A DNA stretch of 30,063 nucleotides from JAZRUY01 sp045598845 (GCA_045598845.1 JAZRUY010000147.1:1-30063), one strand, 5' to 3'; positions 11,297 through 18,918 are shown, numbered from the stretch's first letter. The notes: a model not told the origin generated them from the letters alone. A program made the numbers and translations.

Positions 11297-14200
11297 TTAT
11301 TTATCGTTATGATTTTTCACCGTACGGATGTCGAGTCCAAGACTCTGCATCTCTTTGAGAATAACATTGAAAGACTCCGGTCTTCCCGGTTCCAGCACGT
11401 TATGACCTCTGACAATCGAATTGTAGATATTGGTCCGGCCGGTAGTATCATCGGATTTCACCGTAAGCATTTCCTGCAATGTATAGGCGGCGCCGTACGC
11501 TTCAAGCGCCCACACTTCCATTTCTCCGAAACGCTGACCGCCGTGCTGAGCCTTGCCGCCCAGCGGCTGCTGGGTAACCAGCGAATACGGTCCGACCGCA
11601 CGGGCATGAATTTTATTGGCCACCAGATGGTCGAGTTTCAACATATACACATTGCCGACCATCACGCGCTGATCAAAGCGCTTTCCGGTACGCCCGTCGT
11701 ACACATCGGTTTTGCCGTCATATACCCATTCACCATTGGCCTCCTGTTTGAATCCCCAATGGTAGTCGCATCCTTCTTTCCTGGCGAATTCGGCATTGCC
11801 TTTTTTCATCATTTCAACTATCTGCTCTTCGGTAACACCGTCGAACACCGGAGTCGCGACCTTAATGCCGAGCATATTGGCCGCCCAGCCCAAGTGGGTT
11901 TCAAAAACCTGTCCGACATTCATACGGCTCGGCACACCCAGCGGATTGAGAATGATATCGACCGGAGTTCCATCAGCCAAAAACGGCATGTCTTCAACCG
12001 GAACAATACGCGAAACAATACCCTTGTTGCCATGACGGCCCGCCATCTTATCACCGACCTGAAGTTTGCGCTTGCAGCCGACATAAACCTTGACTTTCTT
12101 AACCGGGCCTCCGGCGGCGAACGATTCTCCCCAGCGGGAATTTTCCTGCTCGATGTCACGAATCTGCGAAATATATTTCCGCATAATTTCATCGATAATC
12201 TTCTTCTGGTCGCAATCGTCCATGCTTGACTTGGCATCCCAGTACTTATATGACGAAGCCAGCTTTTTGGCATTGGCCTTGCTGAATTTGCCGCCGGCCT
12301 TGATCAAAATTGCACCGGACTCACCGGTACTGCGGTCAAATACCGGCCCCTGCAGTTTTTTATTGCCCAGTTCCTTAAAAAGTTCATCGGCTAAATCATC
12401 CAGCACTTCTTTGATATCTTCGCTGACCGCGGTTTTGCTGCTCTTGGAACGCTTATCGGCCTTGACATCCTGCTGATATTCGCGCCGGATATCAATGACG
12501 ATACCCTCCTTGCCGCTATCCAATATCAGACTGCTGTCCTTGACCTCTTTGGCGCTGTCCTGAAAAATCTGATGCAGCAGACGCTGTTCCGGCGAAAGAT
12601 CGACTTCACCCTTAGGCGTAACCTTGCCGACCAGATAATCTCCGGGGGAAACTTCGGCTCCCTCGCGGATAATACCTTCTTCGTCCAATTGCGCCAAAGC
12701 CTCCTTGGAGGCGTTGGGGATATCGCAGGTTATGGTTTCAGTACCGAGCCTGGTCTCACGCGCCTGCACATCAAAAGAGTCGATATGAATACTGGTGTAA
12801 ACGTCTTCTTTGACAAGCCGTTCAGACACAATAATCGCATCTTCGTAGTTATATCCGCACCAGGACATATACGCGACTCTTACATTCCGGCCCAAAGCCA
12901 GTTCGCCGCCCTGAGTCGAAGCGCCGTCGGCGATCACCTCCCCGGCTTTTATTTTCTGGCCGCGGGAACAAATCGGACGCTGATTTACGCATGTTCCGGC
13001 ATTGCTGCGCATATACTTGAACAAACGATAGTAATCATATTCGCTTTCCGGCGCTCCGTCAGCGGGCATCTTGCCGTCCGCAGTAATAATAATGTGATCG
13101 CTCACTACTTCGGCGACAATTCCGGCGCGGCGGGCGACAATCACCGCCCTGCTGTCCTTGGCGATACGTTCTTCCAAACCGGTTCCCACCAGAGGCGCTT
13201 CCGGCATCAGCAGCGGCACCGCCTGACGCTGCATATTGGCTCCCATCAGCGCGCGGTTGGCGTCATCGTGCTCCAGGAACGGAATAATTCCGGCCGCGGC
13301 GCTGACCAACTGCTTGGGGGAAACATCCATAAGCTGGACTTCTTCACGCCGCCGTTCCTCCGATTCACCGCCGCAACGGCACATAACCATCTCGCGGATA
13401 AAACAGCCGTTCTCATCCAACGGGGCATTGGCCTGCGCAATAACGTATTGTTCCTCCCGGTCGGCGGTAAGGTATTCGATTTTATTGCTTACCTTTCCGT
13501 CGATGATCTTCCGGTACGGGGTGGAGATAAAACCGTACTTATCTATCACCGCATACAACGAAAGCGAAGAAATCAAACCGATATTCGGACCTTCCGGAGT
13601 TTCGATCGGACAAATGCGGCCGTAGTGGCTGGAATGTACGTCCCGGACTTCAAATCCGGCCCGGTCACGGCTTAAACCGCCGGGCCCCAAAGCGGACAAA
13701 CGCCGTTTGTTAGTAAGTTCGCTCAACGGATTTATCTGGTCCATAAACTGCGAAAGAGAGGATCTGGCGAAAAAGTCCTTGATATTGGAGCCGAAAAGTT
13801 TCGGATTCACCAATTTGCTCAGATCAATATTCTCATCCGTCATCCGTTCCCGGATAGTACGTTCCATTCTCAGCAGCGCACTGCGGCATTGAGTCTGCAG
13901 CAACTCTCCCACAGTACGGACACGGCGGGCGCCCAGATGATCGATATCATCAGTAACCCCGCTCTGATACTGGCGGATAAGCATTTTCGTCGCTTCAATG
14001 AAATCCATGGCGTCAAGCACATGTTTGTCCAGCGGCACGTTATGCTTTAATCTTTCGTTGATCTTAAAACGGCCGACCTCGCCCAGATCATAGCGCCGCG
14101 GGTCAAAGAAAAGCTGGTTGACCATAACCTCGGCGTTCTTAACGCTTTCAGGCTGACCGGAGCGGACATGGCGGTAAAAATCACAGAGTGCGGTATTCCG

Positions 14201-15109
14201 GTCCCGGATCCCCTGCTGAACATCCTTATGGATACAGTTGACAATGAAATCTTCCTTTTCCGGAACAAAAGCAAGTTCAATCTCCTTGACATTGTAACTT
14301 TCAAGAGCGGCAAGCGACGCAGTGCTGAGCTGAACAACATTGTCTTTGCCGCCGAGATCTATACTGTCCTGTGTTCCGGGAGCAAAAACCGGCCCGACGG
14401 TGTAATACCGGGAAAGATCGGATTCCTTCCTGAGCGCACTGATCTTGTATTTTTTCACACCGTACATAATATCCAGAATATCCCGGTCCGTCTCATAACC
14501 GAGCACCCGGAAAAACGAGGTTATCAAAGCCTTGCTGCGCCGGCGGCGGCGGTCAATGTACATATAGATTAGGTTATTGTGGTCAATCTGCACATCAAGC
14601 CACGAGCCGCGGTCCGGAATGAAACGGAATTCATAAGCGGATTTGTTATTGCTGGAAACTGTTTTCGCAAAACAAATTCCCGGGGAGCGGTGCAATTGAC
14701 TGACTATAACGCGTTCAGCCCCGTTTATAACAAAAGTCCCGGCTTCGGTCATCATCGGCAAATTACCGAAAAAGACCGGTTTAATCTCGCTGGCGCCTTC
14801 ACTCTCCACACGCAGATTAACCATCAGTTTGGCTTCATAACTTTTGCCGTCTTTAAGGCACTCGATCAAATCTCCGCGGGATTCGTTGCCGCCCTCGATA
14901 TCGTAGGAGACGAAATCAATCTGTAATTTATTATTGATGCTGCGGATAGGGAAAATTTCCTTAAAAACCGCCTGCAGTCCCTGATTCTTTCTCTTGTCGG
15001 GAGGAGTTTCCCGCTGAAGAAAATTCTTATAGGAGTCGATCTGCAATCCGATCAGATCCGGGACATCGAGAACATCCCGGAGTTTTCCGAAATTGATTCG
15101 CTTGGACAT
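11297..15109 (-). CDS. rpoB: DNA-directed RNA polymerase subunit beta
   Basis: This is the 1270-residue beta subunit of RNA polymerase. Landmarks are the rifampicin-pocket segment LSQFMDQINPLSELTNKRRLSALGPGGL (about residues 453-480), HYGRICPIETPEGPNIGLI, KMAGRHGNKGIVSRI and GGQRFGEMEVWALEAYGAAYTLQEMLTVKSDD. Compared with E. coli, the position equivalent to His526 is Asn (residue 467, codon 13709-13711) and that equivalent to Asn518 is Ile. Gln513, Asp516 and Ser531 equivalents are kept. AAGGAG precedes the ATG. A probable promoter lies 25-55 bases upstream, after a spacer full of hairpins. Confidence 0.98.
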   Translation of the reverse strand: MSKRINFGKLRDVLDVPDLIGLQIDSYKNFLQRETPPDKRKNQGLQAVFKEIFPIRSINNKLQIDFVSYDIEGGNESRGDLIECLKDGKSYEAKLMVNLRVESEGASEIKPVFFGNLPMMTEAGTFVINGAERVIVSQLHRSPGICFAKTVSSNNKSAYEFRFIPDRGSWLDVQIDHNNLIYMYIDRRRRRSKALITSFFRVLGYETDRDILDIMYGVKKYKISALRKESDLSRYYTVGPVFAPGTQDSIDLGGKDNVVQLSTASLAALESYNVKEIELAFVPEKEDFIVNCIHKDVQQGIRDRNTALCDFYRHVRSGQPESVKNAEVMVNQLFFDPRRYDLGEVGRFKINERLKHNVPLDKHVLDAMDFIEATKMLIRQYQSGVTDDIDHLGARRVRTVGELLQTQCRSALLRMERTIRERMTDENIDLSKLVNPKLFGSNIKDFFARSSLSQFMDQINPLSELTNKRRLSALGPGGLSRDRAGFEVRDVHSSHYGRICPIETPEGPNIGLISSLSLYAVIDKYGFISTPYRKIIDGKVSNKIEYLTADREEQYVIAQANAPLDENGCFIREMVMCRCGGESEERRREEVQLMDVSPKQLVSAAAGIIPFLEHDDANRALMGANMQRQAVPLLMPEAPLVGTGLEERIAKDSRAVIVARRAGIVAEVVSDHIIITADGKMPADGAPESEYDYYRLFKYMRSNAGTCVNQRPICSRGQKIKAGEVIADGASTQGGELALGRNVRVAYMSWCGYNYEDAIIVSERLVKEDVYTSIHIDSFDVQARETRLGTETITCDIPNASKEALAQLDEEGIIREGAEVSPGDYLVGKVTPKGEVDLSPEQRLLHQIFQDSAKEVKDSSLILDSGKEGIVIDIRREYQQDVKADKRSKSSKTAVSEDIKEVLDDLADELFKELGNKKLQGPVFDRSTGESGAILIKAGGKFSKANAKKLASSYKYWDAKSSMDDCDQKKIIDEIMRKYISQIRDIEQENSRWGESFAAGGPVKKVKVYVGCKRKLQVGDKMAGRHGNKGIVSRIVPVEDMPFLADGTPVDIILNPLGVPSRMNVGQVFETHLGWAANMLGIKVATPVFDGVTEEQIVEMMKKGNAEFARKEGCDYHWGFKQEANGEWVYDGKTDVYDGRTGKRFDQRVMVGNVYMLKLDHLVANKIHARAVGPYSLVTQQPLGGKAQHGGQRFGEMEVWALEAYGAAYTLQEMLTVKSDDTTGRTNIYNSIVRGHNVLEPGRPESFNVILKEMQSLGLDIRTVKNHNDK

Positions 15110-15134
15110 ACTTGTCTCCTTAGTAAAATATTCT

Positions 15135-15163
15135 ATATTATCAGTCTTTAACTGTATTTTCAG
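15135..15163 (-). promoter_or_regulatory. Probable promoter for rpoBC
   Basis: The minus strand has CTGAAA (15163-15158), 17 bases, then TAATAT (15140-15135) with an extended-10-like TGA directly before it. The predicted transcript start is only about 20 bases before the rpoB ATG. The spacer ATACAGTTAAAG resembles that of the rpsL promoter. A visual prediction. Confidence 0.45.
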
Positions 15164-15220
15164 ACATCAGGCATTCCGGATTCGCAAATTACGATAAAAA
15201 CCTGTTGATTTTTATACGTA

Positions 15221-15263
15221 AAAAGTCCCGGAACAGCGACATTGTAATGCCGCTGTAACCCGG
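15221..15263 (-). terminator. Terminator-like hairpin closest to rpoB
   Basis: The minus strand pairs CCGG (15263-15260) with CCGG (15231-15228). Inside this, ACAGCGGCATT pairs with AATGTCGCTGT (15256-15246 and 15243-15233, one G-U). It is followed by GACTTTTTACG. The stem is strong, with a small internal loop and a five-base U-run. Confidence 0.6.
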
Positions 15264-15288
15264 AAAAACGGTTTTTTCACAAAAACCG
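15264..15288 (-). terminator. Short AU-rich terminator-like hairpin upstream of rpoB
   Basis: On the minus strand CGGTTTTT (15288-15281) pairs with AAAAACCG (15276-15269), followed directly by TTTTTCC. The geometry is that of an intrinsic terminator, though the stem is AU-rich. Confidence 0.5.
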
Positions 15289-15299
15289 AAAAAAACCGA

Positions 15300-15327
15300 A
15301 AGATATCCGGAGAAAATACTGCTCCGG
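15300..15327 (-). terminator. Hairpin CCGGAG/CTCCGG with a U-rich tail upstream of rpoB
   Basis: On the minus strand CCGGAG (15327-15322) pairs with CTCCGG (15312-15307), then a U-rich stretch with seven consecutive T's about ten bases later. It is a weaker terminator candidate, and it is one of several in the same spacer. Confidence 0.35.
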
Positions 15328-15346
15328 TCAAACTCATTCGTCATCC

Positions 15347-15377
15347 GCCGCTTTTTTCAAAACCATAAAAAAACGGC
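15347..15377 (-). other. A/U hairpin in the rplL-rpoB spacer, no U-tail
   Basis: On the minus strand GCCGTTTTTTT can pair with AAAAAAGCGGC (one G-U) across a nine-base loop. No U-run follows on this strand. It could be a processing site or part of an alternative fold; no function can be assigned. Confidence 0.3.
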
Positions 15378-15399
15378 TTATACTATATTCAGCAGAAAC

Positions 15400-15437
15400 A
15401 AAAACACTGTCTCTTAACAACTGCGGTAAAAAGACAG
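15400..15437 (-). terminator. Second hairpin after rplL
   Basis: On the minus strand CTGTCT (15437-15432) pairs with AGACAG (15412-15407) over a long loop, followed by TGTTTTTGTTT. The stem is short, so it may work only together with the stronger hairpin immediately upstream. Confidence 0.35.
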
Positions 15438-15462
15438 CTCTCCCGGGAATTTTCCCGGGAGA
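15428..15462 (-). terminator. Strong hairpin 12 bases after the rplL stop
   Basis: This is a perfect 11-base inverted repeat, TCTCCCGGGAA with TTCCCGGGAGA (15462-15452 and 15449-15439), with a two-base spacer. It is followed by GCTGTCTTTTT. The U-run is six bases from the stem, so it may act as an attenuator or RNA-processing signal that lowers rpoBC expression relative to rplL. Confidence 0.65.
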
Positions 15463-15474
15463 ATCAAGGTCAAA

Positions 15475-15858
15475 TTACTTGACTTCGACCTTGGCGCCGG
15501 CAGCCTCAAGCTGCTTTTTGATCTTCTCGGCTTCGTCCTTGGCGACCGCTTCTTTGACGGCCTTGGGAGCGCCTTCGACCAATTCCTTGGCCTCTTTCAG
15601 ACCAAGACCGGTAATAGCGCGGACTTCCTTGATAACCGCGACTTTGTTCTCGCCGAAACTGGCAAGAATCACATCAAATTCGGTTTTCTCCTCAGCCGGA
15701 GCCGCAGCGGCGGCAGCCGGAGCGGCGGCAACGGCCACCGGAGCGGCGGCGCTGACACCGAGACGCTCTTCCAGCGTCTTGACCAGCTTGGAAAGTTCCA
15801 GCACAGTCAGATTCTCAACATAGGAGACGAACTCTTCCATCTTGTTTTCTTCAGACAT
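15475..15858 (-). CDS. rplL: Large ribosomal subunit protein bL12 (L7/L12)
   Basis: This is a 127-residue L7/L12, the multi-copy stalk protein that recruits translational GTPases. The N-terminal dimerisation helix pair (VENLTVLELSKLVKTLEERLGV) is followed by an Ala/Pro-rich hinge (about residues 38-56). The globular C-terminal domain has EFDVILASFGENKVAVIKEVR and the GLGLKEAKELVEGAPKAVKE factor-binding helices. GGAGG precedes the ATG. It is 29 bases after rplJ and is followed by a strong hairpin. Confidence 0.98.
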   Translation of the reverse strand: MSEENKMEEFVSYVENLTVLELSKLVKTLEERLGVSAAAPVAVAAAPAAAAAAPAEEKTEFDVILASFGENKVAVIKEVRAITGLGLKEAKELVEGAPKAVKEAVAKDEAEKIKKQLEAAGAKVEVK

Positions 15859-15887
15859 TTTATATGCCTCCGTTCTGATTGGTTAGC

Positions 15888-16409
15888 TTATTGATTGTCC
15901 ATTTTGTTCTTATAGGCATTGAGCACATTGACAATGCTCGAGGCCTTGGCATTGAGAACAGTGACCAGATTGCGCGCCGGCGCCTGAATCACTCCGAGCA
16001 ACATCGCCTGCAATACCTGCTTGGAGGGCAGATCGGCAAGTTCCCCGACCTGGGCGGCATTCAGAACCGCACCGTCAAGATAACCGCCTTTGGCAGTCAA
16101 TTGTTCGTTGCCCTTACTGTATTCTTTCAGCAACTTGGCCACTGCGCCGCAATCGCCTTTGCCGTAAACCATGGCGGTACCGCCAGTCAAACCGAAAGCT
16201 CCCGTCCCGGTAATTTCGGCGAGTTCGCAGGCCTTCTTTATCAAAGTGTTTTTCAACACTATGCACGAAGCGTTGGCTGCGGCCAGCTGATCGCGAAGCG
16301 CGGACATCTGCTTAACGCTCAAGCCGAGGAAAGAGGTAAAATAAACATAGTCGGAAGATCCGATATGCTCACTCACCTGTTTGACCAGAAACTGTTTTTC
16401 GTTTCTCAT
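15888..16409 (-). CDS. rplJ: Large ribosomal subunit protein uL10
   Basis: This is an L10 protein (173 residues from the ATG at 16409), the base of the ribosomal stalk that carries L12 dimers. It has the N-terminal rRNA-binding part (EKQFLVKQVSEHIGSSDYVYF), NASCIVLKNTLIKKA and the GTGAFGLTGGTAMVYG region. A C-terminal helix (TVLNAKASSIVNVLNAYKNK) is expected to bind L12. Two ATGs are adjacent; I chose the second because AGGAG is six bases upstream of it but only three from the first. It follows rplA with no spacer, leaving no room for the L10 leader known from E. coli. Confidence 0.96.
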   Translation of the reverse strand: MRNEKQFLVKQVSEHIGSSDYVYFTSFLGLSVKQMSALRDQLAAANASCIVLKNTLIKKACELAEITGTGAFGLTGGTAMVYGKGDCGAVAKLLKEYSKGNEQLTAKGGYLDGAVLNAAQVGELADLPSKQVLQAMLLGVIQAPARNLVTVLNAKASSIVNVLNAYKNKMDNQ

Positions 16410-16412
16410 CAT

Positions 16413-17114
16413 TTACTCCTTCCCAAGCTCTTTGAGATTGATACGGACTCCGGGAGTCATCGTCGCTGAAACCGTGCAGGAAATAATATATACTCCCTTG
16501 GCTGAAACCGGTTTTGCTTTCACAACCGCATCGGCGATCGCATCAAAGTTGCTCTTCAGCGCGGCGGCATCGAAAGAAAGTTTGCCGAACGGCACATGCA
16601 CGCAGGCGCCGCGGTCGGCGCGGAACTCAACGCGACCCGCTCTGGCCTGACGAACCGCCTCCCCGACATTATCGGTTACTGTTCCGGTCTTCGGGTTAGG
16701 CATCAGACCGCGGGGACCGAGCTGGCGCCCCAAAGGACGCACCATCTTCATCGCGTCCGGAGTGGCGATCAGGATATCGAAATCCTGCCATCCGCCCTTG
16801 ATTTTGGCCACAATCTCATCGGTGCCGACGAAATCCGCTCCGGCCTCTTTCGCCTCTGTTGCTGCGGGACCGTCGGCAACCACCGCCACCCGGACAGTCT
16901 TACCTGTTCCGGCAGGCAACGCGACCGCGCCGCGGACGTTCTGATCCGATTTACGCGGATCAATGCCCAACTTGAATGCAATTTCAGCGGTCTGATCAAA
17001 TTTAACCGCCGGGAATGCCTTCAGCAACTCAATCGCCTCAGCAACGCTGTAGCGCTTCTGGCTGTCGTATCCGGCAACCTCAAGCTGCTTACGGTAGAGT
17101 TTGCTTCTACGCAT
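16413..17114 (-). CDS. rplA: Large ribosomal subunit protein uL1
   Basis: This is a 233-residue L1, the mobile stalk at the E site and the usual autogenous repressor of the rplKA operon. It has YSVAEAIELLKAFPAVKFDQTAEIAFKLGIDPRKSDQNVRG, LPAGTGKTVRVAVVADGP, and the GRQLGPRGLMPNPKTGTVT signature in domain II. The ATG overlaps the rplK end by eight bases, so the two are translationally coupled. Confidence 0.98.
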   Translation of the reverse strand: MRRSKLYRKQLEVAGYDSQKRYSVAEAIELLKAFPAVKFDQTAEIAFKLGIDPRKSDQNVRGAVALPAGTGKTVRVAVVADGPAATEAKEAGADFVGTDEIVAKIKGGWQDFDILIATPDAMKMVRPLGRQLGPRGLMPNPKTGTVTDNVGEAVRQARAGRVEFRADRGACVHVPFGKLSFDAAALKSNFDAIADAVVKAKPVSAKGVYIISCTVSATMTPGVRINLKELGKE

Positions 17115-17535
17115 CGACCACCTCGATTCCCATACTGCGAGCAGTTCCGGCGATAATCTTCACCGCCGCCTCCTCGTCACGGGCGTTGATGTCATTCTTC
17201 TTGATCTGCACAATCTCCAGAATCTGCGCTTTGGTGATTTTACCGGCTTTTTCATAACCCGGCTTATGCGCCGCAGACGCCACTCCGGCCGCTTTCTTTA
17301 TAAGAACTGCCGCCGGCGGAGATTTGCAGATGAATGTGAACGAACGATCCTGATAGACCGTGATCACAACAGGAATGATCATACCGCTCTGAGACTGAGT
17401 GGCGGCATTGAACTGCTTACAGAATTCCATGATGTTGCAGCCGGCCGCGCCCAACGCGGGACCGATCGGCGGTGCCGGATTCGCGGCGCCGGCCGGAATC
17501 TGCAATCTGATCATGCCTGTAATCTTCTTTGCCAT
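17107..17535 (-). CDS. rplK: Large ribosomal subunit protein uL11
   Basis: This is a 142-residue L11, part of the GTPase-associated centre and the site of thiostrepton action. It has GMIRLQIPAGAANPAPPIGPALG, where the PAPPIGPALG motif is the hallmark, GCNIMEFCKQFNAATQ and a C-terminal rRNA-binding domain ending ARSMGIEVVDA. The reading frame extends 19 codons upstream. The family length and an AAGGAA site about nine bases upstream favour the ATG at 17535 (MAKKITG). Confidence 0.97.
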   Translation of the reverse strand: MAKKITGMIRLQIPAGAANPAPPIGPALGAAGCNIMEFCKQFNAATQSQSGMIIPVVITVYQDRSFTFICKSPPAAVLIKKAAGVASAAHKPGYEKAGKITKAQILEIVQIKKNDINARDEEAAVKIIAGTARSMGIEVVDA

Positions 17536-17563
17536 GATTACAATTCCTTCCTTATGATTTCCG

Positions 17564-17592
17564 GTGGTCCGAAGCAACAGGCCTTCTGCCAC
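17564..17592 (-). promoter_or_regulatory. Hairpin in the rplK leader, possible L1 autoregulatory site
   Basis: In the 95-base nusG-rplK gap the minus strand can fold as GTGG-CA-GAAG-loop-CTTC-GGA-CCAC: two short stems separated by an asymmetric internal loop. L1 target sites in other bacteria have a two-stem form with an asymmetric loop in the rplK leader. I did not find a clear consensus match, so this is a suggestion from shape and position only. Confidence 0.2.
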
Positions 17593-17630
17593 TGAAAATC
17601 CACAACATTATTATTTTTCCGGGCGCATCG

Positions 17631-18317
17631 TTAAACGATACGCTCGACCTGTTGATAATCCAGCTCTACCGGAGTCGAGCGGTTGAAAATCTGTACAATC
17701 AAAGTCAACTTGCAATTGACGGCATCAATCTTTTGAATCTCTCCCTCATATCCCTGAAACGCACCGTCGCGGATACGCAATTTTTCACCGATATTGTAAA
17801 CAATGCTGCAGGTTACTTTCTTTTCTTCAGCCGGGTTGAGCATAGCCATCAAGTCGGCGACCTCGGAATCCGTCAGCGCAATCGGCCGGGATTCATCAAT
17901 TTTCGTAGTTCTGCCGCCGTCGGCGCCGGGGATTTCTTTCATTATAGTGGTTCCGAGAAATCCCATCACACCCTGAATCCCGCGTACCGCATACCAGGCC
18001 TTTTCATTTCTTTCCGTAGTGCGGTTTCCGAATTCATCCAGTTCAAACATATCCATCCGGACATATACATAGCCGGGAAACAACTTTACTGTACGGGTTC
18101 CCTGTTTACCGTCAGCGGAACGGGTGGACACGGTTTTAACCGGAACGACCGCCTGATAAACCGGAAATGTCCGGTCATCGGCACAGGATTTGACCATATT
18201 GTTGATTTTATCGCAAACCTGTTTCTCCCGGCCGGACATCGCATGAATGACGAACCATTGACCGCGATTATCAGCTTCCGGCGCCGGAAAATCGGTGATT
18301 TCGTTTTCTTCGCTCAT
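17631..18317 (-). CDS. nusG: Transcription termination/antitermination factor NusG
   Basis: This is a 228-residue NusG, which binds RNA polymerase and links it to Rho or to S10 of the ribosome. The NGN domain begins at GQWFVIHAMSGREKQV (about residue 19) and includes KLFPGYVYVRMDM and the GVMGFLGT segment. The KOW motif is at GEKLRIRDGAFQGYEGEI near the C-terminus. It is about 45 residues longer than E. coli NusG. The extra length is an acidic N-terminal tail and insertions in the NGN domain, such as DEFGNRTTERNEKAW. CGGAGAG precedes the ATG; secE is 15 bases upstream. Confidence 0.96.
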   Translation of the reverse strand: MSEENEITDFPAPEADNRGQWFVIHAMSGREKQVCDKINNMVKSCADDRTFPVYQAVVPVKTVSTRSADGKQGTRTVKLFPGYVYVRMDMFELDEFGNRTTERNEKAWYAVRGIQGVMGFLGTTIMKEIPGADGGRTTKIDESRPIALTDSEVADLMAMLNPAEEKKVTCSIVYNIGEKLRIRDGAFQGYEGEIQKIDAVNCKLTLIVQIFNRSTPVELDYQQVERIV

Positions 18318-18332
18318 TTGTCTCTCCGAAAC

Positions 18333-18575
18333 TTAATATAACGAACCGGTAGTAATCCAGCTTATAAGCATACCGGCGAGGATATCAACAACATAAACAA
18401 AGCAGGCGAGAATGACAACATTGACAACCACCAGCAAAGTGGACTCGAACAACTGCTGGCGGCTCGGCCATGTGCAGCGTTTCATCTCGGCCGCGGTTTC
18501 ACCGAAAAAGCGCCGGATACCGCCAGTAAAAGAATCAAATCCGGCTACAGCCCCCTGATGCGAGTCTTTTTTCAT
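18333..18575 (-). CDS. secE: Preprotein translocase subunit SecE
   Basis: The frame encodes SecE, the small membrane clamp of the SecYEG channel. Residues from the ATG at 18575 (MKKDSHQGAV, 80 aa) carry FFGETAAEMKRCTWPSRQQLFES, the conserved amphipathic segment with the TWPSR motif. A single transmembrane helix follows (TLLVVVNVVILACFVYVVDI). The frame is open 21 codons further upstream and reaches into the tRNA-Trp spacer. That extension is unlike SecE, and I see no good ribosome binding site for either start. Confidence 0.93.
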   Translation of the reverse strand: MKKDSHQGAVAGFDSFTGGIRRFFGETAAEMKRCTWPSRQQLFESTLLVVVNVVILACFVYVVDILAGMLISWITTGSLY

Positions 18576-18610
18576 TTTAGTTTGCCCGGTGTAAAGTTTA
18601 AATTCAAAAA

Positions 18611-18687
18611 TGGCAGGAGAGGTGAGGCTCAAACTCACGACCTGCGGTTTTGGAGACCGCCGCTCTAGTCAACTGAGCTACTCTCCT
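18611..18687 (-). tRNA. tRNA-Trp (anticodon CCA), CCA end encoded
   Basis: The cloverleaf is complete. The acceptor arm is AGGAGAG with CTCTCCT, the D arm GCTC/GAGC, and the anticodon arm GCGGTCTCCAAAACCGC with anticodon CCA. The T arm is GTGAGTTTGAGCCTCAC, followed by discriminator G and an encoded CCA. A run of five T's follows directly. It sits between rpmG and secE, the same place as in chlamydiae and several other phyla. Confidence 0.97.
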
Positions 18688-18714
18688 TCGCCCGTCCGGC
18701 TGAAAACAACCGGC

Positions 18715-18864
18715 TTACTTCGTTTCCCTGTGCAATGTATGCTTATGCTCGAACTTGCAGAACTTCATCAGTTCCAAACGTCCTGGAGTATTGCGCTTTT
18801 CCTTTTCAGTAGTATAATTGCGCCGCTTGCATTCAGTGCATTCAAGTATGACCAACTCACGCAT
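18715..18864 (-). CDS. rpmG: Large ribosomal subunit protein bL33, with an incomplete cysteine quartet
   Basis: This is a 49-residue L33 from the ATG at 18864 (MRELVILECTECKRRNY), supported by AGGTG seven bases upstream. Zinc-type L33 proteins carry two CxxC pairs. Here the first pair is intact (Cys9, Cys12), but the second reads CKFEH, so only Cys36 remains and Glu39/His40 replace the last cysteine. Zinc binding may use His40 or be lost. The rest (NTPGRLELMKFC...HTLHRETK) is typical. The open frame extends 21 codons upstream, which I regard as non-coding. It lies between tuf and tRNA-Trp. Confidence 0.95.
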   Translation of the reverse strand: MRELVILECTECKRRNYTTEKEKRNTPGRLELMKFCKFEHKHTLHRETK

Positions 18865-18890
18865 AGTATTCACCTGATTTACAAGAAATC

Positions 18891-18918
18891 CCCGGGCCGC
18901 CCAGACCGGCGGCTCGGG
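18891..18918 (-). promoter_or_regulatory. Very stable hairpin between tuf and rpmG
   Basis: On the minus strand CCCGAGCCGCC pairs with GGCGGCCCGGG (one A-C mismatch) around a six-base loop GGTCTG. It is followed by GATTTCTTG rather than a proper U-run. It starts 22 bases after the tuf stop. It could stabilise the tuf mRNA end, serve as a processing point or attenuate transcription, so that tuf is made in excess of downstream genes. Confidence 0.5.

Noticed and set aside
18576..18638. N-terminal extension of secE into the tRNA-Trp spacer
   Set aside because: The extra 21 residues would overlap the tRNA 3' end and do not resemble SecE; the frame is simply open there.
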